Shown: positions 24,849 through 34,374 of the stretch, piece after piece
Position numbering within the stretch: position 1 is the stretch's first letter
Layout: each line of letters opens with the position of its first letter
Source of the DNA: Bacteroidales bacterium
GTDB lineage: Bacteria > Bacteroidota > Bacteroidia > Bacteroidales > UBA12077
Direction: 5' to 3'
DNA length: 64,000 nucleotides
NCBI GenBank assembly: GCA_016342685.1
Contig: JAEINU010000003.1
Location: forward strand, 310,001-374,000
Made by a program: the position numbers and the translations under genes
Notes under the pieces: model-generated
What the model was told of the DNA's origin: nothing
The model's input: only the letters and a program-made list of their open reading frames with translations
The model's database searches: none

Positions 24849-26888
24849 ATGACAACCATGAAAAAAGTAGTAATATTAGGTGTTTTATTAATTTTAACAA
24901 TAAGCTTAAAAGCCCAATTAGTTGATCCTGTTAAATGGAAAACTACAAGTAACAATCAGGAATCTGGAATCGTAGAAATTACATTCGATGCAAGTATTGG
25001 CATGCATTGGCATCTGTATTCTCAATATTTTGATGATGGAGGACCTGTTAAAACAACGTTTTATTTTGATGAGTCGAATAAATTCGAATTAATAGGAACC
25101 CCAAGCGAAAGTCCTGAGCCAGAGCAAGTTTTCGATGATGTTTTCAAAATTAATGTAAAATATTTTAGCAATAAGGCTCAGTTTATACAAAAAATTAAAC
25201 TTTTAACAGAAGAAGCTTTCGAAATAACTGGATCTATTGAATATCAGGTTTGTCAGGATGATAAATGTGTTTATTTCAATCCAGACTTTAAAGTAAAAGT
25301 AGCTGGTGAGAAAACTGCACAAGTTTCTAAAGATGCTCAAGCGGATATTAAGGACGAAAAACATAGTAAATTAGAAAAATCTCCACAAACTGCTAATTTA
25401 GTTAATGATAGTATACAAATAGATCAAAATACAACAGAGGGTAAATCTATTTGGGGCTTTTTCTTTTTAGCTTTTGTATTAGGTTTAGCTGCAATTCTTA
25501 CACCCTGTGTTTTTCCAATGATTCCAATGACGGTTTCATTTTTTATGCAAGGGCAATCTTCAAAATTTAATTCGGTTGTAAAAGCTCTAATCTTTGGAAT
25601 TTCAATCGTTGTTTTATATACAAGTGTTGGTTTAATTGTTTCTTTAACGAGTGCTGGGGCTGATTTTACAACAGGCTTAAGCACACATTGGATTCCAAAT
25701 ACTATTTTCTTTGTATTATTCTTAGCGTTTGCTGCTTCGTTTTTTGGAATGTTCGAAATAATACTTCCTTCAGGTTTAGCAAATAAAGCTGATAAACAGG
25801 TTGATAAAGGTGGTTTTTTAGCATCTTTCTTTATGGCTTTTACCTTGGTAATTGTTTCGTTTAGTTGTACAGGACCAATTGTGGGAGCTTTATTAGTTAA
25901 GGCTGCTGGTGGAGATGTATTGGAGCCACTTATTGGGATGTTTGCATTTGGATTGGCCTTTGCCTTACCTTTTACTTTATTAGCAATATTCCCAAGAATG
26001 CTGAAGAGTATGCCAAAATCTGGTGGATGGATGAATGCTGTGAAAGTTGTTTTAGGTTTTGTAATTCTAGCATTCTCGTTAAAATTCATTACCAATATTG
26101 ATCAGACGTATCATTTAGGAATAATTACCCGTGAAGTATTTCTGTCAATCTGGATTGTAATATTTGTTTTATTAGGAATATACTTTTTAGGTAAATTGAA
26201 GTTTTCTCACGATAGCGAAGTTCCATTTATCACCGTTCCACGACTAGTTCTTGCAATGGCATCATTTGTTTTTGCATTGTATTTAGTGCCAGGGATATTC
26301 GGAGCTGACTTAAATGCTGTTTCTGCTTTAATTCCGCCAAAATCAGCGCAACAATTTGACCTAACGAGTCATCAAGTTTCTGTTTCGGAGCATTCATCCG
26401 TAGCACCAAACTCTTTGTGTGAAGCTCCAAAATATGGTGATATTCTGCATTTGCCTCATGGATTACAAGGATATTTCGATTATGAACAAGGAATGGCATG
26501 TGCTAAAAAGCTAAATAAACCTGTTTTGTTAGATTTTAAAGGTCATGCTTGCGCTAATTGCAAGGAGATGGAAAATAAGGTGTGGTCTAACCCCGAAGTT
26601 CTGAAAAGGTTGCAAGAAGATTATATTATTATTGCAATGTATGTTGACGATAGAACAAAACTACCAGAAAGTGAATGGATAACTTCTAGTTACGACGGAA
26701 AAGTAAAAAAGACAATAGGTAAGAAATATGCTGATTTTCAAATTGAAAAATACAATATTAACAGTCAGCCTTATTATGTTTTAATTGATACTGATGGTAA
26801 TAATTTAAATGATCCTCAAGGACATAATTTAGATATAGATAATTTTGTAAATTTCTTAGACGAAGGAGTACATGCTTTCATTAAGTAA
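24849..26888 (+). CDS. dsbD: Thiol:disulfide interchange protein DsbD family
   Basis: A 679-residue inner-membrane electron carrier that passes reducing power from cytoplasmic thioredoxin to periplasmic partners. Signal peptide about 1-25 (second ATG at residue 4 is an equally good start). The periplasmic N-domain has the redox pair C135/C140 (VCQDDKC). The membrane domain of about eight helices carries C220 (TPCVFPMIP) and C340 (FSCTGP). The C-terminal thioredoxin-like domain has C568-A-N-C571. All three redox pairs of the relay are present. Likely uses include cytochrome c maturation and rescue of oxidised envelope thiols. Confidence 0.93.
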   Translation: MTTMKKVVILGVLLILTISLKAQLVDPVKWKTTSNNQESGIVEITFDASIGMHWHLYSQYFDDGGPVKTTFYFDESNKFELIGTPSESPEPEQVFDDVFKINVKYFSNKAQFIQKIKLLTEEAFEITGSIEYQVCQDDKCVYFNPDFKVKVAGEKTAQVSKDAQADIKDEKHSKLEKSPQTANLVNDSIQIDQNTTEGKSIWGFFFLAFVLGLAAILTPCVFPMIPMTVSFFMQGQSSKFNSVVKALIFGISIVVLYTSVGLIVSLTSAGADFTTGLSTHWIPNTIFFVLFLAFAASFFGMFEIILPSGLANKADKQVDKGGFLASFFMAFTLVIVSFSCTGPIVGALLVKAAGGDVLEPLIGMFAFGLAFALPFTLLAIFPRMLKSMPKSGGWMNAVKVVLGFVILAFSLKFITNIDQTYHLGIITREVFLSIWIVIFVLLGIYFLGKLKFSHDSEVPFITVPRLVLAMASFVFALYLVPGIFGADLNAVSALIPPKSAQQFDLTSHQVSVSEHSSVAPNSLCEAPKYGDILHLPHGLQGYFDYEQGMACAKKLNKPVLLDFKGHACANCKEMENKVWSNPEVLKRLQEDYIIIAMYVDDRTKLPESEWITSSYDGKVKKTIGKKYADFQIEKYNINSQPYYVLIDTDGNNLNDPQGHNLDIDNFVNFLDEGVHAFIK

Positions 26889-26925
26889 ATAAATAATAAA
26901 GTCGCACCATGTTACTTAGTGCGAC
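26886..26925 (-). terminator. Terminator for the minus-strand DUF4249/TonB receptor operon
   Basis: GTCGCAC (26901-26907) and GTGCGAC (26919-26925) form a perfect 7-bp stem with an 11-base loop. On the minus strand it is followed by TTTATTATTTATTTA, a good U-rich tract, whereas the plus-strand side is poor. It therefore probably serves the convergent minus-strand genes. Confidence 0.7.
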
Positions 26926-26937
26926 CTTAATATTAAG

Positions 26938-26980
26938 AAAGTTGTTGTCCAAGTTTATCGAAGGATGACAACTTTTTTAT
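26938..26980 (+). terminator. Terminator for dsbD
   Basis: AAAGTTGTTGTCC (26938-26950) pairs with GGATGACAACTTT (26963-26975) over 13 positions including two G-T wobbles, followed by TTTATTTTTA on the plus strand. Together with the neighbouring hairpin it forms a back-to-back pair separating dsbD from the convergent operon. Confidence 0.75.
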
Positions 26981-26982
26981 TT

Positions 26983-27855
26983 TTAGAACCATGCCAGTTC
27001 AATCCATTCACTCTTTTTAGGAATAGTATCCGTAATTATATAATTTGAATATGCCAGAAAAAAGCCGAGAGGGTCATCGTTTTTATTGTCGTTAGGTGTA
27101 AGTTCTATTATATTTCCATTTGGATTTGCAGGAGGTCCACCAAATGGACCCATATCCCAATCTGTAATAGATAAAACCTGATATAGGTAATCATAATACT
27201 CTTTTGTTATTGATTGTGTTTCAAGATCAATTGTGTCACCGACTTCTGCTTTTTCTATCCAACCGACTTCAACATTTTCCATGTAATAGCCATTTATAAA
27301 AAGATCATCAGAAAATCGACGTTCGTTTAAGGTATCTGTTTCTAAAACCCCATTGCGATATATATTCCATAAATAATAATTATCTGGAGTTTCTGGTTCA
27401 AGAGCATTTAAAAGAACCGTAATAGAACTATCTATTATATCATAAGCACTTAAATCATAGTATCCAAAATTAATTGAATCGATAGGTGGACATAAGTTCA
27501 TGTAACATGATGCTTCGTATAATTCACCATCTATATCAATAGATAAAGTGTATGTTTTGCCCACTTCACCTGCTATTAGATCCGTTTCATATAATCCACT
27601 GGAAACTTCTGCCAGATTAAAAATATTTTCCCCATCTGTAATAGATACTGTTGCTCCGGTAACTCTAGGTGCTGACGTATTAGAAAAGTAATCTGCAGTT
27701 TTTGTTAAAGTGACCTGATGAGCTTTTATTTCATTACTAATTGATCCCTCAACAACCAGTCTTGTATAGCCACTCTTTAATTCAGGATTATAGGATTCTG
27801 TGCAAGCTGATGTTATTATAATTAAGATAAGAATAATATATGTTATTTTTTTCAT
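26983..27855 (-). CDS. DUF4249 outer-membrane lipoprotein
   Basis: A 290-residue lipoprotein. The leader ends in T-S-A-C18, giving a lipidated mature protein. The N-terminal beta region (YTRLVVEGSISNEIKAHQVTLTKTADYF ... GATVSITDGEN) is characteristic of DUF4249. The family is nearly always encoded directly after a TonB-dependent receptor, as here (11-base gap), and probably forms a surface-exposed partner for substrate capture. No substrate can be named from the sequence. Confidence 0.87.
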   Translation of the reverse strand: MKKITYIILILIIITSACTESYNPELKSGYTRLVVEGSISNEIKAHQVTLTKTADYFSNTSAPRVTGATVSITDGENIFNLAEVSSGLYETDLIAGEVGKTYTLSIDIDGELYEASCYMNLCPPIDSINFGYYDLSAYDIIDSSITVLLNALEPETPDNYYLWNIYRNGVLETDTLNERRFSDDLFINGYYMENVEVGWIEKAEVGDTIDLETQSITKEYYDYLYQVLSITDWDMGPFGGPPANPNGNIIELTPNDNKNDDPLGFFLAYSNYIITDTIPKKSEWIELAWF

Positions 27856-27866
27856 TGCTGTAAATT

Positions 27867-30191
27867 TTAAAAATGGAAATTCCAGGTTAAAGATGGTAAA
27901 ATTGGGAATAAGTATACCAATTCTGCTTTAGTTTTTGTTGGATCGTCTTCATCCTGACTAAAACTAATCATCCACGCATTGTGTCTATTGTAAACATTGT
28001 AAATTGAAAGGTTGAATTCACTTTTTAATCTTTTATTTGGTTTTTCTTTACTCTTTAGGGTTATCCCAAGATCCATTCTATGGTAATCAGGCATTCTGAC
28101 ACCATTTCTTTCAGAATATACTGGAATAATCATATTGCCCTGTTCAGATCTTCCAGTTGGAAACGTAACTGGAGCTCCAGAAGCATAAACCCATGTTGCA
28201 GAAACATTTAAGCGTTTGGTTAAATCATAGCTACCAACAACTGAAATATTATGCGGTCTATCGTAGGATGATGAATATACTTTGCTCTCATTTATTGTTG
28301 GGATTTTTCTTGTGGCCTTTGATAATGTATAGCTAACCCAACCGGTGAAATTCCCTTGTTGTTTTCTTATAAGGAATTCAGCTCCATATGACCAAGCATC
28401 TCCTGTTCTAAATTCACTTTCGTATTCAGCATTAAGATTAAGATCGGCAAAATCCTTAAAGTCAATTTGATTATCCATGTTTTTATAATAAATCTCAACC
28501 GATGTTTCTAGGGTATTGTTTAAGAAATTTCTAAAATACCCCACAGCTATTTGGTCTGCTAATTGCGGATTTATATTAGGAGTAGATGGAATCCAAACAT
28601 CTAATGGAGAGCCTGCCGTACTATTAGATGCTAGATGCATATATTGTAATGTTCTTGAATAACTTGCTTTTACTGATGATCTTTTATTAAGCGTATAATT
28701 CAAACTTAAACGAGGTTCTAAGCCAGAAAAAGTATTGTATATGTCCCATTTATCATAAACTGTTGAGTCTATTGTTTCATAATTTTCATCGAAGTCATAT
28801 AAAGTAGCATCTCCCATATTTTGGAACATAGATCCTCGTAAACCATAATTCACAGCAAGTTTATCAGTTAGTTTATGTTCATTACTAATATAAAGACCAT
28901 ATTCTAGTGCTCTTGAATCGGGAACAGAGACCGTATTGCTGGAAGTTTGATTTGTGCTTTTTGCAACTCCAGGAATTATATGATGATGTATTATTTCGAA
29001 TCCAAATTTTATAGTATTTCTAGGATTGGGATAATAATTAAAGTCGGCTTTTAACTTAAAATCTTCAAGATTTGATATCCATTTTGAGCCAAGAGATTGA
29101 CTCCCCATTTGCATTTTATAATCGTACCGACTGTAAATAAAAGAAAAGTTTGAAAAAAGTTTATCTGAAAATAAATGATTCCAACGTGTTGTTACTGTTT
29201 TGTTACCCCAGTCAAAGCTATAAGCATCTCCAAATTTGAAAACATCTCTACCAAAATATGCAGAAAAGAATACTCTGTTTTTATCATTAATTCTATAGTT
29301 GGTTTTTAGGTTTAAATCGTAAAAGTATAGTTGTGTAGATTTAAGAGCATCATCACTTGCTAATAGTAAAAACAGATCGGCATATGTTCTTCTTCCTGCT
29401 ACTAAAATTGACCATTTATCTTTTATAATCGGAGTTTCCAGTGTCAATCTTGATGATATTGTTCCAAGTCCACCAGTTGCTTCAAACTTTTTTTGATTGC
29501 CTTCTTTCATTCGAATGTCTAATAAAGAAGATAATCTACCGCCATATTCTGCTGGAATATCTCCTTTATATAATTTCAGATCTTTTACTGCATCATTGTT
29601 AAATACTGAAAAGAATCCCATTAAGTGGGATGCATTATAAACAGTTGCTTCGTCGAAAAGAATTAAGTTTTGATCAGGGCTTCCTCCACGAACATTAAAC
29701 CCAGAAAATCCTTCTCCGGTTGATTGAACGCCTGGTAAAAGTTGTAGTGTTTTTATTACATCAATCTCTCCCATTAGAGCAGGTATTTTCTTTATCTCTT
29801 TGGCTTGAAGTTTAACAGTACTCATCTCTGTTTTTATAATGTTTTCATTTTTTCTTTCGGCAACAACCACAACTTCATCTATTGTTTTAGAGGATTCTGC
29901 TAAAACAACATTCATGCTTATATCTTTATTAAAACTTAGTTGTTTTTGAATAGGCTCATAACCTATATATGAAAAATCAATATTGTAATCTCCTGAAGGT
30001 AGTGTTAATGAGTAAAATCCATAAACATTTGTGACTGTTCCAGATTTTAGTTTTGGGACATAAATTGTTGCTCCAATAAGCTCTTCGCCTGATTCATCTT
30101 TAATAAATCCACTAATAGTATATTTATTCTGTGCATACATACTTAATGCAGCAAGAAAAATTATACAAGCAGATAGTATAATTTTTTTCAT
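27867..30191 (-). CDS. TonB-dependent outer-membrane receptor
   Basis: A 774-residue receptor. A signal peptide (ends YAQ) is followed by a carboxypeptidase-regulatory-like beta domain at about 22-105 (YTISGFIKDESGEELIGATIYVP), a plug domain at about 120-230 (GFSGFNVRGGSPDQNLILFDEA, then KGDIPAEYGGRLSSLLDI) and a C-terminal beta barrel ending in F-H-F. It is shorter than SusC proteins and is paired with a DUF4249 lipoprotein rather than SusD, so a carbohydrate polymer substrate is less likely than a metal chelate or peptide. That distinction is inferred. Energy would come from TonB-ExbBD encoded elsewhere. Confidence 0.92.
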   Translation of the reverse strand: MKKIILSACIIFLAALSMYAQNKYTISGFIKDESGEELIGATIYVPKLKSGTVTNVYGFYSLTLPSGDYNIDFSYIGYEPIQKQLSFNKDISMNVVLAESSKTIDEVVVVAERKNENIIKTEMSTVKLQAKEIKKIPALMGEIDVIKTLQLLPGVQSTGEGFSGFNVRGGSPDQNLILFDEATVYNASHLMGFFSVFNNDAVKDLKLYKGDIPAEYGGRLSSLLDIRMKEGNQKKFEATGGLGTISSRLTLETPIIKDKWSILVAGRRTYADLFLLLASDDALKSTQLYFYDLNLKTNYRINDKNRVFFSAYFGRDVFKFGDAYSFDWGNKTVTTRWNHLFSDKLFSNFSFIYSRYDYKMQMGSQSLGSKWISNLEDFKLKADFNYYPNPRNTIKFGFEIIHHHIIPGVAKSTNQTSSNTVSVPDSRALEYGLYISNEHKLTDKLAVNYGLRGSMFQNMGDATLYDFDENYETIDSTVYDKWDIYNTFSGLEPRLSLNYTLNKRSSVKASYSRTLQYMHLASNSTAGSPLDVWIPSTPNINPQLADQIAVGYFRNFLNNTLETSVEIYYKNMDNQIDFKDFADLNLNAEYESEFRTGDAWSYGAEFLIRKQQGNFTGWVSYTLSKATRKIPTINESKVYSSSYDRPHNISVVGSYDLTKRLNVSATWVYASGAPVTFPTGRSEQGNMIIPVYSERNGVRMPDYHRMDLGITLKSKEKPNKRLKSEFNLSIYNVYNRHNAWMISFSQDEDDPTKTKAELVYLFPILPSLTWNFHF

Positions 30192-30262
30192 TTCGGTTCG
30201 GTGGTATTAGTATTTTTTCGTTTAAAATTCAGCTTTTTGGAACGCAATAATAGTGCCAATAT

Positions 30263-31888
30263 CTAAGGTGAAACGTGTTGTTTATACTTTTTATTACTAA
30301 TAAAATGACCAACTATTGTATATAAAATTAAGAAAATGGAAATAAATAAAGAAATCCTTCCTATAAAGTCACCATTTTTAACATAAAAAGTATATTGTGT
30401 ATTTGGTTTAAGGGAGCCTTTAATTGCCGTTCTTTTCCACCATTCAGTATTATTTATAATTTCTCCTCTTTGATTTATAAAAGCAGAAAGGCCGGTATTT
30501 GCTGACCTGGCAACGCTTCTTCGGGTTTCAATTGCTCTTAGTTGAGAAAGTCGTAAATGTTGCCTGTAGCTCGGAGTATTGCCCCACCATCCATCATTTG
30601 TTATGACAAAAATTAAATTTGCACCTTTTTTTACATAATCGCTTACATGCTCCCCAAATGCAGACTCATAGCAAATGACCGGAGCTATTTTAATATCAGA
30701 AATAGAGTTTTTAAAAACTTCGCGTTCCTCTTGTGTTCCTAGAATTCCTGAAACACCCCCAAAATCGATAATGAATTTTTCTAGAAATCCAAATAAATGA
30801 ATAAAAGGCATTGTTTCAACTCCGCTAACAAGTTTCGATTTATAATAGCTAGGGATTTTATTTGTGGTATCTATTTGTAAGGCTGTATTATTTATGTTGT
30901 AGTGTATTTTTTCTTTTTCATTGTACTTCGTTGTAACTGTTGCATCTTCTATATTTGATATTTCTTTATATGTGCTTGCTCCAATTATAAAACTTATGTT
31001 CGGGTGCTTATTAACAAATTCTTTAATTGAAATAATACTCGAATCAGATATAAGATTATGCTCCCAAATTGGAAAACTGATAGCGGTTTCAGGAGCAATT
31101 ACATAGTCGGTATCTTTGTCAATAATACTATCAGCTAAGTTTAATATTAGCTGAGTTTGTTGTTTTTGAGGAATGTTATATTTCGCGTTATAAGGATCTA
31201 AATTTGGTTGTAATAAAGCAATTTTAATATCATTTCCTTTTTCAATATAATTATTGAAGATATTTATTGAGAACAAAATTGGAACAGCTAATGCTAGAAT
31301 ATAGAAGAATCCTTTTGTCAAATAAACTCTATGGTTTCTGTCTTGACTGTACGTTTTTAATGCTTTAAAAAGAAATAAATTTAAAATTAAAATCCAAAGG
31401 GTTCCGCCAAATACACCTGTGTATTCGTACCATTGGATTATTTTTAGATCTTTAGCAAATGCATTTCCAAGATTCAGCCATGGCCAGGTTAAATGGGTGT
31501 TTAAGAAAATGTATTCGAAACTGATCCAATAAAATATGAATGAAAAATTTCCTGTTTTATTTCCAAACTTTTTTTTGGTTAAGTGAAAAAGACCAAAAGT
31601 TATAGACATAAAACAAGTATTGGTAAGGATTACCACTATAGCTGCAACGAAATCGGAATTTTTAATCCAATAGGTAGCTATTATATTCCAAATTAGAAAT
31701 GATAAAGATGAAAATTTAATTAAATCAAAGTGAGAGTTCTTGTCTTTTGATTTGTATAAATGATCTTCAATAATTAGAAGTGGCAAGAATGCAATTGTAA
31801 TAATTAATCCTGAAAAATGATCATGCCAAGGTAGGGCAAGCAATACTCCACTTAAGATTGATAATCCTGTTAAAGTACGCTTATTCAT
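30263..31888 (-). CDS. lnt: Apolipoprotein N-acyltransferase
   Basis: A 541-residue inner-membrane enzyme that adds the third acyl chain to lipoproteins before transport by Lol. Six or so N-terminal helices are followed by a periplasmic nitrilase-like domain from about residue 220 (IKIALLQPNLDP). Catalytic residues are E267 (APETAIS), a lysine in YYKSKLV (K350 or K352), and C406 (VICYESAFGE). The start overlaps the end of the upstream permease by 8 bases, implying coupled translation. Its activity serves the lipoproteins in this window, such as GldD and the DUF4249 protein. Confidence 0.93.
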   Translation of the reverse strand: MNKRTLTGLSILSGVLLALPWHDHFSGLIITIAFLPLLIIEDHLYKSKDKNSHFDLIKFSSLSFLIWNIIATYWIKNSDFVAAIVVILTNTCFMSITFGLFHLTKKKFGNKTGNFSFIFYWISFEYIFLNTHLTWPWLNLGNAFAKDLKIIQWYEYTGVFGGTLWILILNLFLFKALKTYSQDRNHRVYLTKGFFYILALAVPILFSINIFNNYIEKGNDIKIALLQPNLDPYNAKYNIPQKQQTQLILNLADSIIDKDTDYVIAPETAISFPIWEHNLISDSSIISIKEFVNKHPNISFIIGASTYKEISNIEDATVTTKYNEKEKIHYNINNTALQIDTTNKIPSYYKSKLVSGVETMPFIHLFGFLEKFIIDFGGVSGILGTQEEREVFKNSISDIKIAPVICYESAFGEHVSDYVKKGANLIFVITNDGWWGNTPSYRQHLRLSQLRAIETRRSVARSANTGLSAFINQRGEIINNTEWWKRTAIKGSLKPNTQYTFYVKNGDFIGRISLFISIFLILYTIVGHFISNKKYKQHVSP

Positions 31889-32789
31889 TCTTACTTTCTT
31901 TTTTGCGCTTGTTTACCAAATACACTCCAACAAAAATTAATCCTATCCATAAAAATTGCCAGATAGAAATTTTCTCTCCATCAAAAATACCCCACATAAT
32001 TGCAAAAACAGGAATTACATATGTAACTGATGCTCCAAAAAGAGCCGATGTATGTTGTATAAGAGTGTTAAATATTGCCAATGCTAGAACTGTTCCAATT
32101 ACGGCGAGTACTGCTATGTAACCCATATTTAGAATGTAGTCAGGAGTTGATAAGGCAAAACTAAAATCGGTAAATAATAAATATATACCGGCAAAGGGAC
32201 CCACAAACATAAATGCAATTGAAGTAAGTTCTAAACCGTTAAGGTCTTTGATTTTATATTTAACCTGATTAACATTTATACCGTAACAAATTGTAGCTAT
32301 AACAATAAATAGTCCATAATAATTAATATTATCTAAAATATTTCCGCCATTCGCAGAGAATGCGATCAATCCCACTGCGCCAACCAAACCAAGAAAAATA
32401 CCAACTGCGTTAATTAATTTGGCAGAGCTTTTATAAAAAAGCAATCCAATTATTAATGTAAACAAAGGGGTGGTAGAATTTAGCATGCCAGCTAAAGCAC
32501 TGTCAACCTGAGTTTGTGCCTTAGTAAAAAGGAAAGCAGGAATTGTAGATCCAATAAAACCAACAATAATTAAGGAGTAGATATTGTCTTTTGTGATTTT
32601 CTTGAGGTTTTTTATTCCCCAGGGAAGGAATGCCAGAAACGAAATAAAAATCCTAAATGCAGCTACCTGATCATGACTGTAGGAGCGCAGTCCCTTTTTC
32701 ATTAAAATAAAACTACTACCCCATATAAAAGATAGAAATAATAAGGTTATCCACTGCCAACTCTTATTCTTTAAATTAATTTTAGTCAT
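31881..32789 (-). CDS. DMT-family permease (EamA)
   Basis: A 302-residue membrane protein with about ten hydrophobic helices arranged as two EamA repeats (FIWGSSFILMKKGLRSY and later the second copy around residues 155-295). Such proteins export or import small metabolites. The substrate cannot be predicted. It is translationally coupled to lnt by an 8-base overlap. Upstream, a 146-base region is shared with the divergent aldehyde dehydrogenase gene. Confidence 0.85.
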   Translation of the reverse strand: MTKINLKNKSWQWITLLFLSFIWGSSFILMKKGLRSYSHDQVAAFRIFISFLAFLPWGIKNLKKITKDNIYSLIIVGFIGSTIPAFLFTKAQTQVDSALAGMLNSTTPLFTLIIGLLFYKSSAKLINAVGIFLGLVGAVGLIAFSANGGNILDNINYYGLFIVIATICYGINVNQVKYKIKDLNGLELTSIAFMFVGPFAGIYLLFTDFSFALSTPDYILNMGYIAVLAVIGTVLALAIFNTLIQHTSALFGASVTYVIPVFAIMWGIFDGEKISIWQFLWIGLIFVGVYLVNKRKKESKNE

Positions 32790-32902
32790 TAGATTTTTTT
32801 ATTAGGTGATAAAGATATGTTATAAATAACAAAACAACTGTTCACATGTTTTAACTTTTTGTAAAATGCATCTTTTTGCATAGGATTCTATATTAAAAAA
32901 AT

Positions 32903-32910
32903 TAATTTTG
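32903..32910 (+). promoter_or_regulatory. -7 box of the aldehyde dehydrogenase promoter
   Basis: TAATTTTG fits TAnnTTTG and lies 25 bases before the ATG. A TTTG at 32875-32878 is a possible -33 element at a slightly long 24-base spacing. Confidence 0.5.
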
Positions 32911-32935
32911 CATTACTTTTTACAAAAGATGAAAA

Positions 32936-34360
32936 ATGATTGATAATAAGATTTATATCGCTGGAGAATTTGTTTCAACAAAGCAAAAACTTGAAGTTTT
33001 AAATCCTTATAATAATTCTGTTGTTGGTATAACATATATAGCAGGAAAAAAAGAACTTGAGCAAGCAATCGAAAGAGCTGTATTGGTAAAGAAAGAGATG
33101 CGTGATCTTGCTTCTTATAAAAAATATAGAGTTTTAATGGAAATTGCTCTTGGTGTAAAAAGTAAGAAAGAAGAACTTGCTTTAATTTTGGCAAAAGAAG
33201 CAGGAAAACCTCTTAAATATGCTTTGGGAGAAATTGATCGTGCTATTCAAGTATTTATAATTGCGGCAGAGGAGTGTAAAAGATTGCCAAAAGAATACTT
33301 TTCTTTGGATTGGACTCCAGCAGGTGAAAATAAAGAGGCATTTGTAAAACATTTTCCTATTGGATTAATAGCGGGAATAGCACCCTTTAATTTTCCATTA
33401 AATTTGGCTGTTCATAAAATAGCACCAGCGATTGCGGCAGGAAATCCTATTATTCTTAAACCGGCTCGATCGACACCTCTTACAGTTCTTGAGTTGGCAA
33501 AAATTATCGATAAAACTGATTTGCCAAAGGGGGCACTGTCCGTTTTGACAATGGATCGTAATGCAGGAAATCAATTAGTAACCGACGAAAGAATAAGTAT
33601 GTTATCGTTTACAGGATCTCCGGCAGTAGGGTGGAAAATGAAATCAAACGCGGGTAAAAAGAAGGTTGCTTTAGAACTTGGTGGGAATGCAGGTGTTGTT
33701 GTTACAGATACTGCAGACATTGAATTGTCGGTTAAGAAATGTGTGGTAGGTAGTTTTGCATATTCTGGTCAGGTGTGTATTCATGTGCAAAGAATTTATG
33801 TACACGAAAATGTTTTTGATGTTTTTATTGATAAATTTATAGAAGAAACAAAAAAACTAAAGATTGGATTACCAGAGGATATAAATACAGATATATCTTC
33901 GATGATAGATGAAGAAAATGCTATTCGTGTTGAACAATGGGTTAGCGAAGCAGTATTAGAAGGAGCAAAAGTACTTTTTGGAGGAAACAGAAAGGGAACT
34001 TATTTTGAACCAACTATTCTTACAAATACGAAGCATGGAATGAAGGTGTGCGCGCTTGAAGTATTTGGACCAGTAGTTACAATAGAAAAATATTCAGATT
34101 ATAACAATGCAATAGTAGATGTAAATAATTCGGAATTTGGATTACAAGCTGGAGTATTTACAAACAATATAAAGGAAATGAATCAAGCCTTTAATGAATT
34201 GGAAGTTGGGGGGGTAATTATAAATGATGTTCCAACTTTTAGAGTTGATCATATGCCATATGGAGGAGTTAAAAACTCCGGTTTCGGAAGAGAAGGGATT
34301 AAATATTCGATTCATGAAATGATGGAACCCAAACTTATAGTAAAAAATACTAATTATTAA
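32936..34360 (+). CDS. NAD(P)-dependent aldehyde dehydrogenase
   Basis: A 474-residue enzyme of the ALDH superfamily. Visible signatures are the Rossmann region (GIAPFNFPLNLAVHKIAPAIAAGN, then ILKPARSTPLT), FTGSPAVGW, general base E247 (ALELGGN) and catalytic C281 (SGQVCIHVQR). The C-terminal signature is MPYGGVKNSGFGREG. It resembles the lactaldehyde/non-phosphorylating glyceraldehyde-3-phosphate branch, but the substrate is not certain. It is followed by a LysE-type exporter after 14 bases and may share its transcript. Confidence 0.88.
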   Translation: MIDNKIYIAGEFVSTKQKLEVLNPYNNSVVGITYIAGKKELEQAIERAVLVKKEMRDLASYKKYRVLMEIALGVKSKKEELALILAKEAGKPLKYALGEIDRAIQVFIIAAEECKRLPKEYFSLDWTPAGENKEAFVKHFPIGLIAGIAPFNFPLNLAVHKIAPAIAAGNPIILKPARSTPLTVLELAKIIDKTDLPKGALSVLTMDRNAGNQLVTDERISMLSFTGSPAVGWKMKSNAGKKKVALELGGNAGVVVTDTADIELSVKKCVVGSFAYSGQVCIHVQRIYVHENVFDVFIDKFIEETKKLKIGLPEDINTDISSMIDEENAIRVEQWVSEAVLEGAKVLFGGNRKGTYFEPTILTNTKHGMKVCALEVFGPVVTIEKYSDYNNAIVDVNNSEFGLQAGVFTNNIKEMNQAFNELEVGGVIINDVPTFRVDHMPYGGVKNSGFGREGIKYSIHEMMEPKLIVKNTNY

Positions 34361-34374
34361 TTAGAGTTAAAAGA

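Noticed and set aside
25424-26095. 223-residue antisense open frame inside dsbD
   Set aside because: Its composition (K, P and A rich, no family motif) is the shadow of the DsbD membrane region, which itself has all catalytic cysteines.
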